Source: JBJXFK01 sp046155505 (lineage in GTDB: Bacteria > Planctomycetota > Phycisphaerae > UBA1845 > Fen-1342). From it: a DNA stretch of 18,260 nt. The stretch spans positions 1 through 18,260 of the forward strand of contig JBJXFK010000107.1 in the NCBI GenBank assembly GCA_046155505.1, in the 5' to 3' direction. The notes beneath the pieces are model-generated. The model was not told where the DNA came from. It saw nothing but the letters and a program-made list of their open reading frames with translations, and ran no database searches. The position numbers and the translations under genes are program-made. This document shows, one piece after another, positions 1 to 6,278 of this stretch. Position 1 is the stretch's first letter, and every line of letters starts with the position of its first letter.

Positions 1-444
1 ATCGGAACAGTTGACGCGGATTTGACGCGCGTGCGGGCGGGGGAACAGCGCGGGCCCGCTCGCGCCGTTTTTAGGGCGGCCCGCTCAACGCTCGCCTGCA
101 CGGGCAGGCGATCGCGAAGGCACGCTCCACTCTTGCTCGGTGCAAGCGGCGTACGTGGTTCTCTCGTCTCGTTCGCCGATAAGCGTCGCTGCGAAGGCAA
201 CTCGGACCGGGAAAATCTGTCTTTTCGGTGACGTGTGTGAACCATGGTCCCGATAAAACCAATTCCACTCAAAATCGATTAAATTGTATTCTTGATTAGT
301 GCGTGACTTGCTATGCTCGACTCGCTTGCTCGTGGAAACAGGAGCCAGGGGCGAGCGGCTTAGCAATCGCGTCGCGGCGTGCGTTCGAGTGTTTGAACGC
401 TGCGCACGCGCGCTTATCACGCCAAGATTGAGGAGGGGTAAGTC
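1..444. other. Gene-free upstream region with hairpins
   Basis: I see no convincing coding sequence here; the short open frames lack ribosome binding sites and protein-like composition. The segment holds a perfect 8-bp hairpin at 92-111 (TCGCCTGC, loop ACGG, GCAGGCGA) and a GC palindrome at 50-59 followed by a short T run at 68-72, which could be the terminator of a gene left of the window. Positions 256-300 are clearly more AT-rich than the surroundings and probably contain the promoter of the PEP-CTERM gene. The best match I find (TTGATT at 292-297, TATGCT at 312-317) has only 14 bp between boxes, so I do not call a promoter. Confidence 0.5.
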
Positions 445-1110
445 ATGCGTTTTCGTTCAAATCGGGGGACACTCTGCGCGCTCAGTGCGGCGGCGATCGC
501 CGCTGGTGCGAGCGCCGGTAGCATGACGGTCACGATCGGTGACGGTTATGGCTCGGGTCCGGGCGGCGAGTTCAATCTGACGCCGGCCAACTTTCCGTTC
601 GCGCCCGCGAGCTACAACGGCGGCAACTACTTCGAATCGTTTTGTCTGGAGTACAACGAGCACATTTCGTACGGTCAGACGTATCACGTCGATGTCGCGA
701 CCGAGGCGCGCAACGGCGGTGCGGGCGGCGGAAATCCGGATCCGCTCGATCCGCTGACTGCGTATCTCTACTCCGAATTCGTGAAAGGCTCGCTCGCCGA
801 CTACTACTATGACGTTTCGGAAGGCACGGGCGACCGAGCGGCGTCGGCCAATGCGTTGCAGGATGTCATCTGGTACATCGAGCAGGAACGGCCGATCTCG
901 TGGACGCCGGGCGACAACTCGCTGCGAGATCGCCTGTATTCGCTGGCGATCACGAATGCACCGGACGACCTCGGCGATGTGCGCGTGCTCAATCTGTATC
1001 GCGATGCGGGGCGGACGGAGTTTGCGCAGGATCAATTGGTGCGCATTCCCGAGCCTGCAACGCTCGGCGCGATGATGCTGGGCGGCCTGCTCTTGCTGCG
1101 GCGCCGCTAG
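445..1110 (+). CDS. PEP-CTERM sorting domain protein with possible thioester domain
   Basis: This 221-residue exported protein has an N-terminal signal peptide (about residues 1-24, cleavage probably after Ala-Ser-Ala). It ends in a PEP-CTERM tail: Pro-Glu-Pro at 202-204, a short hydrophobic segment at about 206-217 and a terminal Arg cluster. PEP-CTERM proteins are cleaved and anchored or released by an exosortase; none is encoded in this window. The start is supported by GAGGAGGGG at 430-438, about six bases before the ATG. The mature part has a single cysteine (Cys67) in the motif Phe-Cys-Leu-Glu and a later Leu-Gln-Asp-Val-Ile-Trp (Gln139). This Cys/Gln pair resembles the two motifs of thioester domains of surface adhesins; that link is inference. 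The middle (TAYLYSEFVKG, residues 105-115) resembles other PEP-CTERM proteins of this type. The gene stands alone, with its own terminator. Confidence 0.88.
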   Translation: MRFRSNRGTLCALSAAAIAAGASAGSMTVTIGDGYGSGPGGEFNLTPANFPFAPASYNGGNYFESFCLEYNEHISYGQTYHVDVATEARNGGAGGGNPDPLDPLTAYLYSEFVKGSLADYYYDVSEGTGDRAASANALQDVIWYIEQERPISWTPGDNSLRDRLYSLAITNAPDDLGDVRVLNLYRDAGRTEFAQDQLVRIPEPATLGAMMLGGLLLLRRR

Positions 1111-1137
1111 CCGCGACGAAGTTGTGTTATTCTCTCA

Positions 1138-1175
1138 GTGAGAGCGGCCCGGTCGCGTGACCGGGTCGCTCTCAC
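1138..1175 (+). terminator. Strong hairpin terminator after the PEP-CTERM gene
   Basis: GTGAGAGCG-G-CCCGGTC (1138-1154) pairs with GACCGGG-T-CGCTCTCAC (1159-1175) around a GCGT loop. This gives a 17-bp stem whose only imperfection is a G.T wobble. A modest T-rich stretch (CATTTTGTT) follows. It lies 28 bases after the PEP-CTERM stop and ends 25 bases before the mobA start. It most likely terminates the upstream transcript, and could alternatively act as an attenuator or mRNA-stabilising hairpin for mobA. Confidence 0.75.
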
Positions 1176-1200
1176 GACATTTTGTTGGAGGCGATGGACG

Positions 1201-1764
1201 GTGGATCCGCTTTGCGCAGGAATTCTCATCGGCGGGCGAAGCACGCGAATGGGTCGCGATAAAGCGGCGCTGCAGATCGACGGTGTGACCCTGACGCGTC
1301 GGCTCGCCGACTTGATCGAATCGCTTGTGTCGCGCGTCGTGTTGATCGGCGATCGGCCTGCTCCGGCGGATGCTGCGCACATTCATCGCGTCGTCGACGA
1401 TGCGCCGGGCGAAGGGCCGCTGGCGGGCATACTGGCGGCTCATGCGAGCGCGCCGGACTGCGCGTGGTTGTTTGTCGCGTGCGACATGCCGAGGGTCAGC
1501 GCTGCGGCGATCGGGTGGCTGATTGCGCAGCGCAGCGAGTCGCACGACGCTGTCATCCCGATGCTCGACCACGCAGACTTGCAACCGCTGCTGGCCATTT
1601 ATGAGCCGGCCGGCTTGCGCGCGTTGCGAGCGATATTCGAGGCTGACGGTCGTTCGCCGCGCGAGCTCGCTGCGCACCCCCGCGTCGCAACGCCAACGGT
1701 TCCGATCGAGTTGCGAGACGCGTGGCGACACGTGAATACGCCCGAGGAGTGGCGAGCGCTGTAG
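1201..1764 (+). CDS. mobA: Molybdenum cofactor guanylyltransferase
   Basis: MobA transfers GMP from GTP to molybdopterin-Mo, making the bis-MGD form of the cofactor in the cytoplasm. The 187-residue product has the family's N-terminal nucleotide-binding signature Gly-Gly-Arg-Ser-x-Arg-Met-Gly-x-Asp-Lys (residues 11-21), GPLAGI at 72-77, the metal-site motif Ala-Cys-Asp-Met-Pro at 93-97 and the C-terminal NTPEEW at 179-184. Length is normal for MobA. I chose the GTG at 1201 because it sits directly before the conserved first beta strand and has GGAGG at 1187-1191, nine bases upstream; extending the frame further runs into the terminator hairpin. The gene converges on the prenyltransferase gene with only 17 bases between stops. 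No other molybdenum cofactor gene is visible, and no molybdoenzyme is encoded nearby. A related MobA-like cytidylyl/urate-type protein is a minor alternative. Confidence 0.85.
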   Translation: MDPLCAGILIGGRSTRMGRDKAALQIDGVTLTRRLADLIESLVSRVVLIGDRPAPADAAHIHRVVDDAPGEGPLAGILAAHASAPDCAWLFVACDMPRVSAAAIGWLIAQRSESHDAVIPMLDHADLQPLLAIYEPAGLRALRAIFEADGRSPRELAAHPRVATPTVPIELRDAWRHVNTPEEWRAL

Positions 1765-1781
1765 GTCGACCGATTCTCAGC

Positions 1782-2699
1782 CTACGGCGCGCCCGCCATC
1801 CGTTCAAAGAACGACTTGAGCTCGACGCCGCGATACACGATCAGGATCGCCGCCGCCGCCCAGAGCACGATCGCCGCCTGAAACGGGAAATCCTTGAGCA
1901 GCACCTCGGTCGGGCCGTCGACTTTGCCATGTTCCACGAGCACCGCAAATCGGAACACCGCGTACACCACCAGTGGCAACGTGTAGACGAGGTAATTCGT
2001 CTTGAACGTCTCGATGGTCCGCGCATCGGTCGTGTAGAGCAGGAAGCTGACGACCGCGATGCCCGCGGTCATGGTCGTCATGTGATTGAGCAGCTCGGGC
2101 GTGTAGATCGCCAGTGTCCGGCGATGGTGTGACGCGGCCGTGCCGTTGTTTTCAAGCATCGCGTTCAATTCGCAGCGCCGTTTCGAAAAACCCATGAACA
2201 GGCACAACGTGAATGTACACACCACCAGCCAGACCGAAATCGCGACGTGTACGAGTACGGCGCCGGCGATCGCTCGTAGCACAAACCCGGTCGCAATGCA
2301 GATCACGTCGAGCACGACTTGATGCTTGAGCACGAATGTATATGCGATTTGCAGGACGACATACGCCGCCGCGATCAGGAAAAACCCGCGATCGAGCAGC
2401 CATGCGCCGCCCAGCCCGCCGATTGCCAGGCCGAGCGTCATGAGCATTGCAGTCGGCACGGCGACCTCGCCGGATGCGATCGGGCGTTTGCATTTGCGCG
2501 GGTGGCGGCGGTCCTCGTCGCGATCGGAAATGTCGTTCATGACATAGACCGAGCTGCTCAGCAGGCACAGGCATGCGAAGCCGAGCAGCGTCGCATAGAC
2601 CGATGGCAGGTCGCCCATCTTCTGACCGAAGATCAGCCCAGCGAAAACAAAGATGTTCTTGACCCACTGCGAAACCCGCAGCAGACGAATGTGAGCCAT
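1782..2699 (-). CDS. Decaprenyl-phosphate phosphoribosyltransferase-like UbiA prenyltransferase
   Basis: This is a 305-residue integral membrane protein of the UbiA superfamily with about eight to nine hydrophobic segments. It carries the first Asp motif NDISDRDED (55-63) followed by HPRK and RPIASG (72-77), and a second motif LKHQVVLD (124-131). The N-terminal RVSQWVKN (8-15) and FSKRR (171-175) are features of the DPPR-synthase branch (mycobacterial Rv3806c type). That enzyme joins PRPP to a polyprenyl phosphate, the first step to polyprenyl-phosphoryl-arabinose or ribose donors for cell-envelope glycans. The product and lipid here are inferred from the family. It lies 48 bases after the CCA-adding enzyme gene on the same strand, with GGAG about seven bases before its ATG, so the two are probably cotranscribed. 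The epimerase partners (DprE1/DprE2) are not in the window. Confidence 0.85.
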   Translation of the reverse strand: MAHIRLLRVSQWVKNIFVFAGLIFGQKMGDLPSVYATLLGFACLCLLSSSVYVMNDISDRDEDRRHPRKCKRPIASGEVAVPTAMLMTLGLAIGGLGGAWLLDRGFFLIAAAYVVLQIAYTFVLKHQVVLDVICIATGFVLRAIAGAVLVHVAISVWLVVCTFTLCLFMGFSKRRCELNAMLENNGTAASHHRRTLAIYTPELLNHMTTMTAGIAVVSFLLYTTDARTIETFKTNYLVYTLPLVVYAVFRFAVLVEHGKVDGPTEVLLKDFPFQAAIVLWAAAAILIVYRGVELKSFFERMAGAP

Positions 2700-2747
2700 C
2701 CGACACTCCGCGCCAAGCGCGAATTCTCGACGCGGGCGCGCTTCGGG

Positions 2748-3986
2748 TCAACGTCGCTGCGCGAGCAATTGGTCGAGCCGAGCAAGGGCGGCGTCGCGCG
2801 ACGCAAGCTGCTCGTCGAGTTGCTCGGTGTAAAGCGCATCGAGGAGCTGTTTGAAGATCGGGCCGGCCGCGACGTTGCGATCGATCAGATCCTGCCCCGT
2901 GACCAGCGGCGGCGGGGCGATCGCATCGGGCGCGATCGATGCGGCGCGAAAATCGAGTGCCGCAAGTCGATCCGCGTTGCCCGCGTAGCGTGCAATCGCG
3001 ATCGTACGGAGTTGGGTGTAGCCGCGGTGCGCGAGCAAGCGCTTGAAAGCGGCTAACGTGAGCCGTGACACGTCGTCAAGATCGGAGTGGTGCTGCGTCA
3101 GCCAGTCGATTAGCTCGCGCTGCTCGTTTGAGCAAGCCAGCGAGCGGCAGACCCGATCAACCTGCGTCGGTGTTGCTGCCAGAAAGATCGACATGGTGGC
3201 CTCGAATCGCGCATCCTCTCCGAGGCCCCACGTCAGCGCCTGAAGTTGAGCGAGCGCGTCATCGCTCCAACTTGCGCCGTGCCACAAATGCTCAATCAAG
3301 CGCGTTTCGATCAGAAGACGCACGCTTTCGCCGCGCGACGGGGCGTCGAGCATTTTCTCGAGTTCGTCACGCACGCGCTCGGCGGCGATTTCGCGGAGTC
3401 GCGGCGCGTGGCGGCCGATCGCCGCGTGCGTGGTCGGCTCGATTGTGAGATTCAGCCGAGCCGCAAACCGCACGGCGCGCAGCAATCGCAGGTAGTCTTC
3501 GTCGAAGCGCGTGTCGGCATCGCCGATGCAGCGCAGCACCCGAGCCTCGAGGTCGGCCCGACCGCCGACATAGTCGATGACCTCGCCGGCGAGCGGGTCG
3601 AGGAACATGCCGTTGATGGTGAAGTCGCGCCGCTGGGCATCGCGGGCGGCGTCGGTGAACGTGACGGTTGTCGGTCGGCGACCGTCGGCATAGTTTCCGT
3701 CGCTGCGGAACGTCGCGACCTCGATCCACTGTCCGGCGGAGCGAACGAGCACGACGCCGAAAGCCGCGCCGACCTGACGTGTGGGGCGAAACAATTGCGA
3801 AACACGCTGCGGCGTGGCATCTGTGGCGACGTCGTAATCGGTGGGCGTCGCGCCGCGCAGCAAATCGCGTACGCAGCCGCCGGCGAGCAGCGCCTCGTGC
3901 CCGGCATCGCGCAGGCGGCGAGCGACAAGCACCGCCGGCTCGGCGGCGGGAGGGAGCGGGGCGGCGAATGCGTGGCGCGGCGGCAT
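2748..3986 (-). CDS. CCA-adding tRNA nucleotidyltransferase / poly(A) polymerase family
   Basis: This 412-residue class II nucleotidyltransferase fits the bacterial CCA-adding enzyme/poly(A) polymerase family, which adds or repairs the 3' CCA of tRNAs. The catalytic head shows LAGGCVRDLL (34-43), the metal-binding Asp-Tyr-Asp (50-52), the RRDFTINGM motif (119-127) that forms the sugar and base-binding loop, and RFDEDYLRLLRAVRFAARL (160-178), which marks the neck domain. The C-terminal half is helical and poorly conserved, as usual. I cannot decide from sequence alone between CCA-adding, A-adding and poly(A) polymerase activity. The ATG at 3986 is preceded not by a Shine-Dalgarno but by a TATCAT box eight bases upstream, which would fit a leaderless mRNA. 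It is the first gene of a probable operon with the downstream prenyltransferase. Confidence 0.9.
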   Translation of the reverse strand: MPPRHAFAAPLPPAAEPAVLVARRLRDAGHEALLAGGCVRDLLRGATPTDYDVATDATPQRVSQLFRPTRQVGAAFGVVLVRSAGQWIEVATFRSDGNYADGRRPTTVTFTDAARDAQRRDFTINGMFLDPLAGEVIDYVGGRADLEARVLRCIGDADTRFDEDYLRLLRAVRFAARLNLTIEPTTHAAIGRHAPRLREIAAERVRDELEKMLDAPSRGESVRLLIETRLIEHLWHGASWSDDALAQLQALTWGLGEDARFEATMSIFLAATPTQVDRVCRSLACSNEQRELIDWLTQHHSDLDDVSRLTLAAFKRLLAHRGYTQLRTIAIARYAGNADRLAALDFRAASIAPDAIAPPPLVTGQDLIDRNVAAGPIFKQLLDALYTEQLDEQLASRDAALARLDQLLAQRR

Positions 3987-3994
3987 GGCGGGAA

Positions 3995-4000
3995 ATGATA
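3995..4000 (-). promoter_or_regulatory. Candidate -10 box for a leaderless CCA-enzyme transcript
   Basis: On the minus strand TATCAT (five of six matches to TATAAT) ends eight bases before the ATG at 3986, so transcription would begin at or next to the start codon. No Shine-Dalgarno can fit in that space. I see no good -35 box 17 bp upstream, so this is a hedged call based on position and the missing ribosome binding site. Confidence 0.4.
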
Positions 4001-4068
4001 GGCGCGGGCGGGGCAGGCGGTACGTCCTCGCTCATGATCCACGCACGGTTGTGGCGCGACGCGCGGGT

Positions 4069-4109
4069 CGCTTCGCTCCCGGTCACTCGCTGGCGCGTCG
4101 CGTTCGGAT
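4069..4109 (+). repeat. 41-bp dispersed repeat, copy 1
   Basis: These 41 bases match the reverse complement of 17459-17499 at 37 of 41 positions without gaps, both ending in GCGCGTCGCGTTCGGAT. Both copies are intergenic and next to other palindromic repeats, so this is a dispersed repeat family rather than coding conservation. Here it is directly followed by REP-like hairpins. Confidence 0.75.
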
Positions 4110-4152
4110 GCGGGCTTAGAAGCCCGCAGTACATGGAACGGGCTGGAAGCCC
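4110..4152. repeat. Pair of REP-like hairpins
   Basis: There are two small adjacent palindromes. GCGGGCTT/AAGCCCGC at 4110-4127 forms an 8-bp stem on paper (two central bases) or a 6-bp stem with a TTAGAA loop. GGGCT-GGA-AGCCC lies at 4140-4152. The shared shape GGGCT..GAAGCCC resembles the hairpins at 17589-17603 and 17670-17686 in this window. They could also stop transcription entering the divergent intergenic region. Confidence 0.65.
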
Positions 4153-4223
4153 CTAGCACATCCTCGCTCGCTACAGGCACGTTACCCCGCTGCTCGCGCT
4201 CCGGGTTCGGATGGGCACTCGAT

Positions 4224-4267
4224 CCTGAACCCTGAACCCTGAACCCCGAACCCCGAACCCTGAACCC
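4224..4267. repeat. Heptanucleotide tandem array (CCTGAAC/CCCGAAC)
   Basis: Six consecutive 7-bp units (three CCTGAAC, two CCCGAAC, one CCTGAAC) run from 4224 to 4265, with two further bases in phase. The array ends six bases before the -10-like box of the ABC exporter gene. Two other heptamer arrays with different sequences occur at 15868-15895 and 18074-18175. Confidence 0.9.
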
Positions 4268-4272
4268 GCTGC

Positions 4273-4278
4273 TACACT
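4273..4278 (+). promoter_or_regulatory. Candidate -10 box for a leaderless ABC exporter transcript
   Basis: TACACT (four of six to TATAAT, with the key T, A and final T) ends seven bases before the ATG at 4286, and there is no Shine-Dalgarno between. This matches the geometry of a leaderless start. The heptamer array occupies the place where a -35 box would be, and none is recognisable there. Confidence 0.4.
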
Positions 4279-4285
4279 CCGCTTC

Positions 4286-6181
4286 ATGTCCACGCCCCGC
4301 TCATCCAAGTCGCGTTTTCGGCAGTTTCTTGGCGATCATCGACGAGACGTCGCCGAGCAGAAGCAGGACATCAATCGCTTCAAGAGCGATCGCGAAAAAC
4401 GATCGCGATACTGGGCGCAATATCGCGGCTGGGTGCGGCCCTTTACCGGGGCGATCGTCGGCATTTTTCTGATCTCGCTGATCTGCGCGGGGCTGAGCCT
4501 CGTGCTGCCCGGTGCGACGATGTACATCGTCGACCAAGTGCTGCCCGCGCGCGACGGACGCACGCTGCACATGCTCGGCTGGCTGCTGCTGGCAATCCTT
4601 GTTACACAGCAGACGCTCGACATGACCCGCAACTGGCACACCGTGCGGCTCAATGCTCGCCTGACATTGCGGCTGCGGCACAAGCTGTATCACCATCTGC
4701 TGCGGCTGCCGCTGCACAAACTGAGCGAAATCAAGACCGGCGGCGTTACCTCGCGACTCTCGGGCGACATCGACTCGGTCACCGGCATTTTGCAATTGGC
4801 GATCCTCACGCCGGGCGTCGCGGTGATCAAGGTTGTCGCGACGATCGCGATTCTGATGACGATCAGTTGGCAACTCTCGGTCGCCGCGACGTGTTTGTTG
4901 CCGATTCTGGTCGGGCTAAACCTTGCCTACATGACGCGCATTCGCCCGCTCTATCGCAGCTTGCGCAAAGATCGCGGCGAGATCGATGCGCGCACGGTCG
5001 AGGTCTTCGGCGGCATTCGCGTGGTGCGCGGCTTTCGGCGCGAGGCGACCGAGGCGCTGCGCTATGCGACGCTGCATCACACCGCATTGCGAAAGAGCCT
5101 GCGGGCACAGTTCATGGAAAACGCGGTTTGGTCGGGCTGGGGTTTTCTCATTCCGCTGACCGCGCTGGTGATCATCTGGCTGGGCGGCGTGCTCTACTTG
5201 CAGGGTAGCGCGACGATCGGCGGCATCGTCGCGTTCAACATGTATCTGATGATGCTACTCTCGCCCGTGTCGTCGATCATCAAATCGTTCGGCGACATGC
5301 AGCAGGCGCTGGCCGCGATGGAGCGCGTCTTTGATTTGCTGGCAACGCCGGTGGACAAGCCGGACCGGCCGCACGCGATCGCAGTGCCGAGCCGCATCGA
5401 GCGTATCGAGTTTGACGATGTGTCGTTCGCCTATCCGGCGATCGCGAGCGAGAAGGGCGGCGAGGGGGCACGGCGCGACGAGAGCGTCGTGCTGCGCGAC
5501 CTGACGCTGAGTGTGCCGGGCGGCAGCACGGTCGCGCTGGTCGGGCCAAGCGGGGCGGGCAAGACGACCGTGACGAACCTCGTCGCGCGTTTCTATGACC
5601 CCGATCGCGGCGCGATTCGTCTCAACGGCGTTGATTTGCGAGATGTGCGGCTTGACAGCTATCGACGCATGCTCGGGCTGGTGCAACAGGATACGTTTCT
5701 GTTCGACGGCACGATCGCTGAAAACGTTGCGTATGGCAGACCCGGCGCTTCGCACGCGGCGATCGTCGATGCGGCTCGTCGGGCGAATGCGCATGACTAC
5801 ATCTCGGCGTTTCCGAACGGGTATGAAACGATCGTCGGTGAGCGCGGCGTGCGGCTCAGCGGCGGGCAGGCGCAGCGAATCAGCATCGCGCGTGCGGTCC
5901 TGGCCGATCCGCGAATTCTGATTCTTGATGAGGCGACCAGCAACCTTGATAGTGAGAGCGAAGAGCTGATTCAGGCGTCGCTGCGCGAGCTGCTGGCGGG
6001 GCGGACGACGTTTGTGATTGCTCATCGCCTGTCGACCGTGACGAACGCCGATTTGATCGTGGTGATGGAGAACGGACGCATCGTCGAGACGGGTACGCAT
6101 GACGAATTGCTGGCGGCGAGCGGCAGCTATCGCACGATGGTGCAGCGGCAGTTTCGGGCGATGGAAGCGAGCGTGGCCTGA
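4286..6181 (+). CDS. MsbA-like ABC exporter, fused permease and ATPase
   Basis: This 631-residue half-transporter probably works as a homodimer that exports a lipid, lipopeptide or drug across the inner membrane; the substrate cannot be told. A charged cytoplasmic N-terminus (1-50) precedes a type-1 exporter membrane domain of about six helices (about 52-345). The ATPase domain (about 370-620) has an aromatic Tyr383 at the A-loop position, Walker A GPSGAGKTT (420-428), a Q-loop near 467-468, the signature LSGGQ (524-528), Walker B ILILDEA (544-550) and the switch His580. All catalytic residues are present. A short insert at about 385-400 lies between the A-loop strand and the next strand. The ATG is chosen as the first in frame, just after a TACACT box, with no Shine-Dalgarno. 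The gene converges on the propeller/cytochrome gene. Confidence 0.92.
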   Translation: MSTPRSSKSRFRQFLGDHRRDVAEQKQDINRFKSDREKRSRYWAQYRGWVRPFTGAIVGIFLISLICAGLSLVLPGATMYIVDQVLPARDGRTLHMLGWLLLAILVTQQTLDMTRNWHTVRLNARLTLRLRHKLYHHLLRLPLHKLSEIKTGGVTSRLSGDIDSVTGILQLAILTPGVAVIKVVATIAILMTISWQLSVAATCLLPILVGLNLAYMTRIRPLYRSLRKDRGEIDARTVEVFGGIRVVRGFRREATEALRYATLHHTALRKSLRAQFMENAVWSGWGFLIPLTALVIIWLGGVLYLQGSATIGGIVAFNMYLMMLLSPVSSIIKSFGDMQQALAAMERVFDLLATPVDKPDRPHAIAVPSRIERIEFDDVSFAYPAIASEKGGEGARRDESVVLRDLTLSVPGGSTVALVGPSGAGKTTVTNLVARFYDPDRGAIRLNGVDLRDVRLDSYRRMLGLVQQDTFLFDGTIAENVAYGRPGASHAAIVDAARRANAHDYISAFPNGYETIVGERGVRLSGGQAQRISIARAVLADPRILILDEATSNLDSESEELIQASLRELLAGRTTFVIAHRLSTVTNADLIVVMENGRIVETGTHDELLAASGSYRTMVQRQFRAMEASVA

Positions 6182-6202
6182 TCGATTGACGTGCGCTTTG
6201 GC

Positions 6203-6269
6203 ACCGGTCTTCGCTCGGTCTTTCTCCGTTTCTCACATCGGGCGGAAGACAGACCGGTCAAAGACCGGT
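6203..6269. terminator. Palindrome between convergent genes, likely bidirectional terminator
   Basis: ACCGGTCTT (6203-6211) and AAGACCGGT (6261-6269) are perfect 9-bp complements. Inside them GGTCTTTCTCC and GGAAGACAGACC pair imperfectly, and AGACCGGT occurs twice. The structure fills the 97-base gap between the convergent ABC exporter (ends 6181) and propeller gene (ends 6279), so termination from both sides is the simplest role. It may also be a member of a dispersed palindrome family. Confidence 0.55.
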
Positions 6270-6278
6270 TCCCCAGCG

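Noticed and set aside
292..317. TTGATT/TATGCT promoter for the PEP-CTERM gene
   Set aside because: The spacing between boxes is only 14 bp, too short for a normal sigma-70 promoter.
4224..4267. CRISPR array or telomere-like end
   Set aside because: The units are 7 bp and directly adjacent without spacers, and the array is internal with genes on both sides.
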